Assembly: GCA_903825095.1 (NCBI GenBank)
Contig: CAIJZF010000151.1
Span: 1-15,673, forward strand
DNA length: 15,673 nucleotides
Direction of reading: 5' to 3'
DNA from: an uncultured Bacteroidota bacterium
GTDB taxonomy: Bacteria > Bacteroidota > Bacteroidia > Chitinophagales > Chitinophagaceae
The translations under genes and the position numbers were made by a program. Shown piece after piece: positions 1 through 6,011 of this stretch (its first letter is position 1; the number at the start of each line of letters is the position of its first letter). The notes under the pieces were generated by a model. That model was not told where the DNA came from. It searched no databases and saw only the letters and a program-made list of their open reading frames with translations.

Positions 1-24
1 AAAAAATTTATAATATAATAAATA

Positions 25-42
25 AAGGTCATATATGTCCTT
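25..42. promoter_or_regulatory. Near-perfect 18-bp palindrome, candidate operator of the XRE regulator
   Basis: The sequence reads AAGG-T-CATATATG-T-CCTT. The two half-sites, AAGGTCAT and AAGGACAT read on opposite strands, are symmetric except for one T/T pair. It lies 34 bases before the regulator's start codon, where a dimeric XRE/Cro-type repressor would bind to control its own gene. Autoregulation is an inference from position and symmetry. Chance palindromes are more likely in AT-rich DNA, but the AAGG/CCTT ends are not AT-only. Confidence 0.4.
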
Positions 43-76
43 GATAATTATTAAATAATTTGAGAGTTTTGTTATA

Positions 77-313
77 ATGGTAGATTATAAGAAAACATAT
101 AAGAATAATCCTGAGGAAATTTTAAAAATTGGACTTAGAATAAGAAATCGTCGAATTAAATTAAAATGGACTATGATGGAACTTGCATATGAGTCTGGCA
201 TTGATTATAGACAAATAGGGAGAATTGAACGTGGTGAAACCAATTTCACTATTAAAACCTTAATTAGAATATCCACAGCTTTAAACTTTGGCTTAAAAGA
301 TTTAATAAAATAA
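77..313 (+). CDS. Small XRE/Cro-type helix-turn-helix regulator
   Basis: This 78-residue protein is almost wholly a single HTH_3 (XRE/Cro/CI) DNA-binding domain, roughly residues 17-74. It begins with the pattern GLRIRNRRIKLKWT, has a helix-turn-helix around MELAYESGIDYRQIGRIERGE, and ends with the family's typical ISTALNFGLKDLI helix. There is no second domain for ligand binding, oligomerisation or toxin neutralisation, so it resembles stand-alone Cro-like regulators, restriction-modification controller proteins or orphan HigA-type antitoxins. No toxin or restriction gene lies downstream; a left-hand partner would be outside the window. The ATG at 77 is the only sensible start. A palindrome at 25-42 may be its own operator. 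The gene is very AT-rich, even for this window. DNA binding is confident; its targets are unknown. Confidence 0.85.
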   Translation: MVDYKKTYKNNPEEILKIGLRIRNRRIKLKWTMMELAYESGIDYRQIGRIERGETNFTIKTLIRISTALNFGLKDLIK

Positions 314-415
314 GCTTCCTAAGAATTCTAGAGTGCAGTCTTACAAAATAAGTAGTTAATTATTATATAAGGTAAATACCCTAAATTTATATAATAATAA
401 TTTATAATACTACAA

Positions 416-868
416 ATGAAAAATTTAATGGTAACTAGTCTACTCCTATTAGTTGCCTGCTCCCCTTATAAGAAGATAGTCATTCCTATGAGTAAGATTC
501 AAACCGACAACTGGATGGACAAGCCCGAGGCCTTAGTAATATCGAAATTAGGTCCCTATAAGTCTAAAACCTTGAATGAAACGGGCTATGTCTTATTATT
601 CGACTATAGCTCTTATAATCATACCCCACAAAAAGTACAGGCTCCTACAAATAATTATCAGCCCAATGTGAGTGCCAGTAATAATAGACAAATTATTCAG
701 CCCACTACTTATGTAACCACTTCGGCTAAACCTGGGCTAGATGTGAACAAATATGAAATCATTAAGGAAAAAGCCTTAAAATTTTATTTTGATAAAAATA
801 AAAATGTGATTTACGTGGATGCCATTGGCTACCCCGACTCAGTGAGATACGAGCTTCGTAATAAATAA
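416..868 (+). CDS. Small exported lipoprotein of unknown function
   Basis: The protein has 150 residues with a short lipoprotein signal. A hydrophobic stretch, LMVTSLLLLVAC, leads to the lipidated Cys15 (lipobox LVAC), so it should be anchored to a membrane facing the periplasm or the surface. The mature part starts with a W-x-x-KPEALVISKLGPY segment (about 33-48), has a Q/N/P/T-rich linker (about 70-105), and ends with FYFDKNKNVIYVDAIGYPDS (about 123-142). The head-plus-closing-strand layout loosely recalls small BamE/SmpA-like lipoproteins, in which a helix precedes a G-x-P turn and a C-terminal strand reports on a variable. That likeness is by eye only and is weak. The gene stands alone between the regulator and the convergent operon and ends 13 bases before a strong terminator. 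ATG 416 is used; the next ATG, at 428 (residue 5), would shorten the signal peptide. Confidence 0.8.
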   Translation: MKNLMVTSLLLLVACSPYKKIVIPMSKIQTDNWMDKPEALVISKLGPYKSKTLNETGYVLLFDYSSYNHTPQKVQAPTNNYQPNVSASNNRQIIQPTTYVTTSAKPGLDVNKYEIIKEKALKFYFDKNKNVIYVDAIGYPDSVRYELRNK

Positions 869-881
869 TTTGATACAAATA

Positions 882-911
882 AAAGAGACCCTTATTGCTA
901 AGGGCCTCTTT
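882..911. terminator. Bidirectional intrinsic terminator between convergent genes
   Basis: AAAGAG-a-CCCTTA, loop TTGC, TAAGGG-c-CTCTTT. This is a 12-bp stem with one A/C mismatch and a four-base loop. A T-run follows on the plus strand and another follows when it is read on the minus strand. It sits 13 bases after the stop of the gene ending at 868 and 26 bases after the stop (at 938) of the opposing operon, so one hairpin can serve both. Confidence 0.9.
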
Positions 912-937
912 TTGTATTTTGAACTAAACTTTAGAAA

Positions 938-1450
938 CTAATTTTGTAAACCTTTAGTATCATATATAACCTGCTCATGAATAATTTTACCATCTTTAAT
1001 TGCAAACATGACAAAAGTAAGAGATTTTCTTACTTCACCAGTTTTTGAAGTGTTTTTGAAATTAACCCAAGCATGACCCCATTTAATGCCTTTGTATTGT
1101 TCACCTGTTGTTGGAACTGTCACCACCTCTAAATTAGGTGTACCAGCATCTACAACAACTCCTGTACTTTCTCTTTGTTTTTTAAACAATTCAATTCTGT
1201 CAGACATTTTCATAGAAACAGTGTCATTATTATGAGAAGAAGTAGCTGTATCGCTAAAGCAAGATGCAGCTGTAGCCCAATCACCACTAGCATAGGACGT
1301 AATGGCTTTTTTCATTAAGTCCACGTCTGGACCTTCTTTAACACAACTTGATGCTGTAGCATCTGTTTCAGTTGATGCAGTTTTTTCAGCTGGTGTAGAA
1401 CAAGCAAATAATGTAGTAGCAAATAAAGCTACTAGGATTGTTTTTTTCAT
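938..1450 (-). CDS. Exported lipoprotein with an NTF2/SnoaL-like domain
   Basis: The 170-residue protein starts MKKTILVALFATTLFAC with lipobox LFAC and lipidated Cys17. A low-complexity Ala/Thr/Ser/Glu linker (18-38) tethers one globular domain of about 125 residues. That domain shows the NTF2/SnoaL layout: an opening helix with VDLMKKAITSYASGDWATAASCFSDTA (about 43-69), a middle helix around DRIELFKK, and strands ending KSLTFVMFAIKDGKIIHEQVIYD (about 142-164). In this superfamily the cone-shaped pocket may be catalytic, may bind a small ligand, or may have neither role, so no reaction can be stated. It is the last gene of a three-gene operon, 29 bases after the next gene's stop, and ends at the shared terminator at 882-911. 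It is clearly paralogous to the gene at 1480-1998, with near-identical signal peptide coding. Confidence 0.8.
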   Translation of the reverse strand: MKKTILVALFATTLFACSTPAEKTASTETDATASSCVKEGPDVDLMKKAITSYASGDWATAASCFSDTATSSHNNDTVSMKMSDRIELFKKQRESTGVVVDAGTPNLEVVTVPTTGEQYKGIKWGHAWVNFKNTSKTGEVRKSLTFVMFAIKDGKIIHEQVIYDTKGLQN

Positions 1451-1479
1451 TGTTTTTTGTTTTTTAAATTTTTAAATAA

Positions 1480-1998
1480 TTATTTCTTTGGTACCATTGC
1501 ATCGGCAACTATACCTGTTGCGTCAAAAAATTCATTGGCATCAACAATTTTATGGTCTGCATTTAATTTATATACTCCATAAAATTTGTTATTATATTTT
1601 TTACCGTTAATCTTAGATTCAGATGTCCACATTACATAAGATCTAACAGCACCATCTGGCTTATAAGTAACAGAATCTAACCCAGGATAACTTCCGACAA
1701 TATTTGCAGTTACATCCTTTAAGATAGTATGAAAACCTGCAAGTCTTTCTATCCATTCTTTTTTTCCTATGGCTACCGAATCGTTAAAACCAGGACCATA
1801 AAATTTTGCAGTATCAGAAACGTAAGTGGCAAACTCTACTAAGTCATTTTTAGCAAATGCTTTGAAACCCGCTTCTACTACTTTTGTATTTTCTTTAAAC
1901 GTTGCCATAGCAGCATCATCAGAACTTGTTGTAGCTTGTGGTGTAGTACAAGCAAATAATGCAATGGTAGTTGCCATTACTAGAATTGTTTTTTTCAT
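1480..1998 (-). CDS. Exported lipoprotein with an NTF2/SnoaL-like domain, paralogue of the gene at 938
   Basis: The protein has 172 residues and the signal MKKTILVMATTIALFAC with lipidated Cys17. A short Ser/Asp/Ala linker leads to a domain from about residue 33. A first helix with VVEAGFKAFAKNDLVEFATYVSDTAKFYGPG is followed by the KKEWIERLAGFH helix, and the domain closes with strands containing VMWTSESKINGKKYNNKFYGVYKLNADHKIVDANEFFD. This order, including the kink at F-x-x-x-x-S-D-T-A and a final strand carrying phenylalanines, is typical of SnoaL-like polyketide-cyclase or ketosteroid-isomerase relatives. Many exported bacterial members have no known reaction. It lies 33 bases after the gene starting at 2793 and 29 bases before the gene starting at 1450. 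The first 20 codons match its neighbour's closely in DNA, which suggests a tandem duplication. Confidence 0.8.
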   Translation of the reverse strand: MKKTILVMATTIALFACTTPQATTSSDDAAMATFKENTKVVEAGFKAFAKNDLVEFATYVSDTAKFYGPGFNDSVAIGKKEWIERLAGFHTILKDVTANIVGSYPGLDSVTYKPDGAVRSYVMWTSESKINGKKYNNKFYGVYKLNADHKIVDANEFFDATGIVADAMVPKK

Positions 1999-2031
1999 TG
2001 TTTTGATTTTTTATTTTTTGATTTGAATAAA

Positions 2032-2793
2032 CTATTTTTCAATATTCATCACATTTACATGTAAGACTATTTTAGTGATATCTCTATAAGTAACTAAATT
2101 GTTTAAATTAGCAGTTTCCTCTGCTGTCATTTTATTTTTAGTCATATCCACCTTTTTATTCATCTGCTCCATATTTGAAAATAAGTGAGTAATCACATGA
2201 CTGAAACGAGACTCTGTACCTTGGCCACCCATACTATGCATAAAATTAAATGCCATTTTATTGCCACTATCTATTAAACCATTATGCCATTTATTACTAA
2301 ATGCAATTTCCGCATCTGCGTATTTACCATTTTTAGATTTAATAAAATTCATACTCATTAAACTTTGTCCTGGTGTTACCACATAATTTTTAGGACCTAA
2401 GGGTAAGTCAAGGCTCATAATAGCATCTCTAACCATGGTTCTTGTTTTTAAAGTAGTGCTAGCCATCACTTCATAATCTTCAGGATATTTTTTCTTAAAA
2501 TCATCTACAGAAATAGATTTACCTAAACCAAGTGCATCTTGATAATTGCTGTAGACTGTAGTCACCACATAGTCATAATCTACATCATTGCCTGGAAGCA
2601 CTTTCCATACCCTATGCATTGTTATAATACCTGCATTGATTGACTCCTTGTGATAATTAACCCAAGATTTTTCTAACTTTTCATAATCTTGACCAGGCAT
2701 CACTTTCATAAATTCAAACTTTACATAATAGCTTTGTGCACTTGCTGTAAATAAGCATAGTAAAAGGGTTACTGAAAGAATAATTTTTTTCAT
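2032..2793 (-). CDS. Exported protein of unknown function with two similar halves
   Basis: The 253-residue protein has a Sec signal (residues 1-19 or 20, ending TASAQ) and no lipobox, so it is predicted to be periplasmic or secreted. Residues about 24-84 and 145-208 look like copies of one unit. Both have F-[MI]-K, then a tyrosine or alanine-led helix ending in W-x-x-x-x-H or KWH with I-x-[AS]-G, and then a closing strand, YVVTTVYSN in the first copy and HVITHLFSN in the second. Two units of about 60 residues with strand-helix-strand character suggest a tandem ferredoxin-like, dimeric alpha/beta-barrel fold, but I cannot name the family. It is the first gene of a three-gene minus-strand operon with the two SnoaL-like lipoproteins. 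A terminator at 2878-2909 separates it from the gene further upstream. The ATG at 2793 begins a clean signal peptide. Function unknown. Confidence 0.75.
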   Translation of the reverse strand: MKKIILSVTLLLCLFTASAQSYYVKFEFMKVMPGQDYEKLEKSWVNYHKESINAGIITMHRVWKVLPGNDVDYDYVVTTVYSNYQDALGLGKSISVDDFKKKYPEDYEVMASTTLKTRTMVRDAIMSLDLPLGPKNYVVTPGQSLMSMNFIKSKNGKYADAEIAFSNKWHNGLIDSGNKMAFNFMHSMGGQGTESRFSHVITHLFSNMEQMNKKVDMTKNKMTAEETANLNNLVTYRDITKIVLHVNVMNIEK

Positions 2794-2858
2794 TGTTTTT
2801 AACTTTTTAGAGCATTAAATTAGTTATTTAGTATCAAAAAGAAAGCTTTTTTGCATTA

Positions 2859-2881
2859 TTTTTTGATAAATAATCAAAAAA
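2859..2881. repeat. 9-bp perfect inverted repeat upstream of the 2793 operon
   Basis: TTTTTTGAT, five-base spacer AAATA, ATCAAAAAA. It overlaps the A-run of the terminator at 2878-2909 and lies 66 bases upstream of the start at 2793. It could be an operator, or part of an AT-rich upstream promoter element, for the three-gene operon. It could also be a by-product of flanking A and T runs: only the GAT/ATC core is informative. Confidence 0.35.
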
Positions 2882-2909
2882 AAGGCCCCTATGTAAAGGG
2901 GCCTTTTTT
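2878..2909 (-). terminator. Intrinsic terminator of the two-domain SnoaL-like gene
   Basis: GGCCCCT (2884-2890), loop ATGTAA, AGGGGCC (2897-2903), extended by A6/T6 pairing to a 13-bp stem. On the minus strand it is followed by a run of T's. It begins 22 bases after the stop codon of the gene ending at 2932 and separates it from the operon starting at 2793. Confidence 0.9.
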
Positions 2910-2931
2910 GTAAATCTCTAAATTTTACCTA

Positions 2932-3879
2932 TTATTTTGTTTCTTTATAAGAATCTGCTAACTGACTACCATTATAATAGGCGCTTTCAGTTTGAATTTG
3001 ACCTTGGTCATTAAATGTATGTGAAAAGACTAAAGCAAGTTTAAACTTCTTATTGGTCTTCTTATTTCTTAAACGCATTGACCACCAAGAATCTACCACC
3101 GAGCTTGGACCATCATGATCCAACATATCAGGATACCCTACTTCGTCAATACCTATGATTTCAATGTTTTCAAAAAATGGTGTTAAGTCTTTTTTTCTTT
3201 CCTCAATACCTCTTGATACTCCATATGCATAATTAAGATCATTAAATCTTGCATTGGGAGCAAAGTCTGTAAACATACCATCCATATTAGCTAATGAGAA
3301 ATTAGCAACCAATTTTCTCACTTTTACAATATTCGGATGATTCTTATATAATATACCATTGGTTAATGTTTGCTCAGATTCTGTATTTTTAACCAACATT
3401 GCCGTATTCATATAAAAGTTCATGCTTTTAATCTTAGTGCCATCCGCATTGAATATGAAAGTACAATCATAAGGAGATTCTATTTTAAATCCTGATTTTT
3501 TATTGATAGCAAAGAACATGTTATAGGTATACACCCAAATACCGTCTTTCTTATACTCTAAAGCATCTGGATAAGAAGCTCCTCTTTTAGTTATAGAGAA
3601 ATTTGTATAGTTGTTTGCATAATTTTGAGCATTGCGAATACAAGTTGCTAAATCTTGGCCTTTGTATTCCCAGCTAGTGTTCAATGAATTATATGCTCTG
3701 AAATCGTCGGTAGTTAAGCTAGTCATAGTAGCTGCATCGCCCTTTACAAAGGCTTGCATGAATTTCTCTACCACATCAATAGAAGGATGCTTGTCATAGA
3801 TAACTCCATTAGCATTTTTTTGCGCATTCACCCCTATTATCATACATAATAACAAGAGTGTTGAAAGTAATTTTTTCAT
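2932..3879 (-). CDS. Exported protein with two tandem NTF2/SnoaL-like domains
   Basis: The 315-residue protein has a Sec signal (residues 1-20, ending GVNAQ) and no lipidation cysteine in place. Two copies of one domain follow about 150 residues apart. The openings correspond (NGVIYDKHPSIDVVEKFMQAF at 24-44, NGILYKNHPNIVKVRKLVANF at 174-194) and so do the later strands (SYPDALEYK at 102 with a following INKKSGFK, GYPDMLDHD at 248 with NKKTNKKFK). Each copy has the helix-and-curved-sheet pattern of the NTF2/SnoaL superfamily, so the protein may form an internal pseudo-dimer. The catalytic Asp/His pair is not clear enough to claim an activity. It is a single-gene unit, closed by the terminator at 2878-2909. 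It lies beside an operon with two single-domain relatives, suggesting a shared role or shared origin. Start ATG 3879. Confidence 0.8.
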   Translation of the reverse strand: MKKLLSTLLLLCMIIGVNAQKNANGVIYDKHPSIDVVEKFMQAFVKGDAATMTSLTTDDFRAYNSLNTSWEYKGQDLATCIRNAQNYANNYTNFSITKRGASYPDALEYKKDGIWVYTYNMFFAINKKSGFKIESPYDCTFIFNADGTKIKSMNFYMNTAMLVKNTESEQTLTNGILYKNHPNIVKVRKLVANFSLANMDGMFTDFAPNARFNDLNYAYGVSRGIEERKKDLTPFFENIEIIGIDEVGYPDMLDHDGPSSVVDSWWSMRLRNKKTNKKFKLALVFSHTFNDQGQIQTESAYYNGSQLADSYKETK

Positions 3880-3964
3880 CTGGTTTTTAATTTTAATGAA
3901 TGTTAAAAATATGTAATTACTTTCAAAAAAAAAGTGAAATAATTATTAATTTTTACTAAAAAGA

Positions 3965-3997
3965 AAACCCTTGCAAATACAAGATTTACAAGGGTTT
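3965..3997 (-). terminator. Intrinsic terminator of the lipoprotein gene at 4022-4459
   Basis: The stem AAACCCTTG (3965-3973) pairs with CAAGGGTTT (3989-3997). The stem continues inside as AAAT/ATTT with one C/A mismatch, leaving a short ACAAG loop. On the minus strand it is followed by TTTTCTTTTT. It begins 24 bases past the stop codon of the gene whose coding region ends at 4022. Confidence 0.8.
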
Positions 3998-4021
3998 ATA
4001 AAAAGAAGGTCTGGTCTTATA

Positions 4022-4459
4022 TTATTTAGCCGCTATTTTGAATGTTTTGGTAGACGTATTAGTGCTTTTAGACTTAGAAGTAACTACCACCGTTGCAGTT
4101 GATAAAACCCCTGGTGATAAACTAGAAATAGTAATAGCATTAGAAGCAGCCGTGGTGCTTGTTATATTATTATTAAATACAGCTGTATTATCTGCATCCT
4201 TGGTTACTTTAACATCTATGGTTACACCATCCTTTGGTAAGGTAGAGGTAATATTCACATTGATAGCCTGTGAACCCCCTATGGCTCCATATATTTTTGT
4301 ATAATCAATCTCAGTGCTTGCAATTTCCACTTTAAAGGCTAAGTCTGTTTCAGGTACCACCACAACAGGAGGTGGTGTTGGTGTAGGAGAGTCTCCCCCT
4401 TTGCTACATGCCATAAACATGAAAGGAATGGCTACTAGTAAAATTTTATAATTTTTCAT
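4022..4459 (-). CDS. Lipoprotein with a predicted beta-sandwich (Ig-like) domain
   Basis: The protein has 145 residues from the ATG at 4459, starting MKNYKILLVAIPFMFMAC with lipobox FMAC and lipidated Cys18. A spacer rich in Pro, Thr and Val (SPTPTPPPVVVV) carries one domain of about 105 residues made of alternating Val/Ile/Thr strands, with no clear helices. It contains NVNITSTLPKDGVTIDVKVTKD and ends TATVVVTSKSKSTNTSTKTFKIAA. This is typical of a surface or periplasmic beta-sandwich, perhaps adhesive or structural, and no catalytic motif is visible. A TTG seven codons upstream (4480) is in frame. It adds residues before the natural signal peptide and would leave almost no leader after the promoter predicted at 4493-4523, so it is not used. 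It stands alone, divergent from the DUF421 gene, with its own terminator at 3965-3997. Confidence 0.8.
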   Translation of the reverse strand: MKNYKILLVAIPFMFMACSKGGDSPTPTPPPVVVVPETDLAFKVEIASTEIDYTKIYGAIGGSQAINVNITSTLPKDGVTIDVKVTKDADNTAVFNNNITSTTAASNAITISSLSPGVLSTATVVVTSKSKSTNTSTKTFKIAAK

Positions 4460-4492
4460 ATGCAAACAAATTTTAATCAATCTTATTAAGAA

Positions 4493-4523
4493 TAAAGGTA
4501 ATATTTTACTAAATTAGTACAAA
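4493..4523 (-). promoter_or_regulatory. Predicted Bacteroidota-type promoter of the gene starting at 4459
   Basis: On the minus strand, TTTG (4523-4520), then exactly 19 bases, then TACCTTTA (4500-4493). The Bacteroidetes consensus is TTTG-N19/20-TAnnTTTG, so only the last base of the -7 element differs. Transcription would start near 4487, about 27 bases before the ATG at 4459. That favours this start over the TTG at 4480. Confidence 0.45.
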
Positions 4524-4584
4524 ATGAATTCATGGTGAATTTAAATTGGTTTACTTAGCTTTATAACTCACTTATCCATATAAC

Positions 4585-5136
4585 ATGCTTACAATTAATA
4601 TCCTTCATTTTACCCTGGATAACCCCATTTTAGAAATTATTCTACGCACCTTGGCAGTATATATATTTATGATTCTTGCCATTCGCCTATTTGGTAAAAA
4701 AGAATTGGCTCAGTTATCAGTTATTGACTTGGTTTTCATACTCTTAATTAGCAATTCGGTTCAAAATGCAATGGTAGGGCCAGACAGTACCCTTACTGGA
4801 GGATTGATAGCTGCAGGCTCCCTATTTTTAGCCAACTATACCCTTAAGCGCCTTTTTTATAGAAGTAAATTCTTTAGTAAAATGGTACAAGGAGAATCGC
4901 TACTCTTAATATATGAGGGGGTGGCCAATTTGGAAAATTGCGAAAAAGCGGAAATTACCATGGAGGAATTAGAAGCTGCCGTTAGAGAACATGGGGCTAG
5001 AGATATTCAAAAAGTAGACCTAGCCATTCTAGAAGTAGATGGCAATATAAGTGTGATAAGTAGCGAATTTCAATCTAGGTCCAAAGTGGCACACCCTAGA
5101 AAGCATAAGTTTAAGGGACGTCTGAACCAAAACTAG
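4585..5136 (+). CDS. DUF421 (YetF/YcaP-like) membrane protein
   Basis: The 183-residue protein has the layout of the DUF421 family. There is a first membrane helix around 14-34, then the conserved segment RLFGKKELAQLSVIDLVFILLISNSVQNAMVGPD (34-67) covering a second helix. A third helix is near 71-88, and a cytoplasmic alpha/beta domain contains the TMEELEAAVREHG helix (125-137) and the AILEVDGNISVIS strand (147-159). Family members such as B. subtilis YetF are linked to spores or to unknown membrane roles; a general activity is not established. There is no close operon partner: the lipoprotein to the left is divergent and the next gene starts 121 bases later. The start at 4585 begins shortly before the first helix. 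The TAGCTTTA at 4556-4563 is a possible, unproven -7 element. The length is normal for the shorter family members. Confidence 0.85.
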   Translation: MLTINILHFTLDNPILEIILRTLAVYIFMILAIRLFGKKELAQLSVIDLVFILLISNSVQNAMVGPDSTLTGGLIAAGSLFLANYTLKRLFYRSKFFSKMVQGESLLLIYEGVANLENCEKAEITMEELEAAVREHGARDIQKVDLAILEVDGNISVISSEFQSRSKVAHPRKHKFKGRLNQN

Positions 5137-5137
5137 A

Positions 5138-5145
5138 TACTTTTG
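5138..5145 (+). promoter_or_regulatory. Candidate -7 element of the TonB-receptor operon
   Basis: TACTTTTG, followed by CC, matches the Bacteroidetes -7 consensus TAnnTTTG in full. It starts one base after the stop codon of the DUF421 gene. No good TTTG is found 19-21 bases upstream. If used, transcription would start near 5152, giving the gene at 5258 a leader of about 105 bases that includes the hairpin at 5221-5241. Confidence 0.4.
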
Positions 5146-5220
5146 CCATTCATGTAATTATCTTACACACATTCTTTCATCACGCTCAATTTATCAGAGA
5201 TTTAGGGATAACTTGTAAAG

Positions 5221-5241
5221 GAAATTCAAAACTGGAATTTC
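5221..5241 (+). repeat. Inverted repeat/hairpin in the presumed leader of the receptor operon
   Basis: GAAATTC, seven-base loop AAAACTG, GAATTTC: a perfect 7-bp stem, 16 bases before the start codon at 5258. It may be an operator or a leader hairpin that affects translation. It is not a terminator, because no T-run follows. The stem is weak and AT-rich. Confidence 0.35.
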
Positions 5242-5257
5242 TATAAGTTTTATCAAG

Positions 5258-6007
5258 ATGTTTAAGAAGTTTTTATTTATTATCGTTTTCATTGCATCAC
5301 TCAGTCCTTTGAATGCAGTACAAGCACAACTTTTAGCAAAAGACAGTCTTATCTATACTGAGGCGGTTAAAAATGTAGTAGCCTCCTACCATAAAAACAT
5401 TGGTGACCAAACAGGCAAATACAATGGAAGTCAAAATGCAGGTTATACCGTTTCTTTTTATGAAGGGCACCCCTATTTTTTTAAACATGAATTAAGCAAG
5501 GGCAGCATCACTTACGATAATGTCGTTTTCGATAATGTTGCGTTATTATACGATGAAGCCAAGGACTGGGTTATTTTACAAGACAGTACACACCGTATTC
5601 AATTAGTAAGTCAGAGACTGCAAGGCTTTACCCTATTTGACCAGCCCTTTATACGTTTAGAAAAAAATGCCAATACGCCCATTGTATCCACTGGCTTTTA
5701 TCAAGTATTGTATGATGGAAAAATTAAACTGTATAAGAAAGAAGTTAAAATAATAACAGAGAAATTTACCAACACCCCTGAATTAAAGGTTTTATTTGAA
5801 AAGATTAATTACTACTATATCAAAAAAGCAGATCGTTTTTACCCTATTGAAAAAAAGAAAGATTTCTTAAAAATTTTAAATGACAAGGGCAAAGATTTAA
5901 ATGATTTTATAAGTGACTCAAAATTAAATTTTAGAAAAGATAAAGACAATACCCTAACTAAGCTTCTTACTTACTACGATCAATTAACCTCCCCTGAAAT
6001 TAAATAA
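5258..6007 (+). CDS. Conserved exported protein of unknown function, first gene of the receptor operon
   Basis: The 249-residue protein has a Sec signal (residues 1-23, ending AVQAQ) and no lipobox. The mature protein begins with a helical segment (TEAVKNVVASYHKNIGDQTG), followed by an alternating beta stretch with KGSITYDNVVFDNVALLYDEAKDWVILQ (81-108). A later beta hairpin, GFYQVLYDGKIKLYKKEVKII (146-166), precedes a Lys/Tyr-rich C-terminus with YYYIKKADRFYPIEKKKDFLKILNDKGKDLNDFI (185-218). This C-terminal pattern, in which a 'displayed' parameter strand precedes a helix with KDLNDFI, recurs in secreted Bacteroidota proteins that I cannot name. No FecR or sigma-factor features are present. 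It is in the same operon as the TonB-dependent receptor, whose start follows its stop by 4 bases, so it is probably a periplasmic or surface accessory. Start ATG 5258. Confidence 0.7.
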   Translation: MFKKFLFIIVFIASLSPLNAVQAQLLAKDSLIYTEAVKNVVASYHKNIGDQTGKYNGSQNAGYTVSFYEGHPYFFKHELSKGSITYDNVVFDNVALLYDEAKDWVILQDSTHRIQLVSQRLQGFTLFDQPFIRLEKNANTPIVSTGFYQVLYDGKIKLYKKEVKIITEKFTNTPELKVLFEKINYYYIKKADRFYPIEKKKDFLKILNDKGKDLNDFISDSKLNFRKDKDNTLTKLLTYYDQLTSPEIK

Positions 6008-6011
6008 TAGA

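Noticed and set aside
1..76. Recognisable promoter for the XRE regulator
   Set aside because: TTG (41-43) and GAGTTTTG (64-71) have a plausible spacing but would start RNA at or inside the start codon, so I do not call it.
1826..2026. 66-codon plus-strand open frame
   Set aside because: It lies antisense to the 5' part of a well-supported lipoprotein gene, has no recognisable domain and looks like a shadow of that gene's codon use.
3904..3911. TATTTTTA on the minus strand as the -7 element for the gene starting at 3879
   Set aside because: The nearest TTTG lies only 12 bases away, too near for the usual 19-21 base spacing.
4038..4304. 88-codon plus-strand open frame
   Set aside because: Antisense to the beta-sandwich lipoprotein. 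The Val/Leu-rich reading is what Thr/Asn-rich strands give on the other strand.
4460..4480. TTG start seven codons upstream of the lipoprotein ATG
   Set aside because: It would put extra residues before a complete lipoprotein signal and leave only a few bases after the predicted RNA start.
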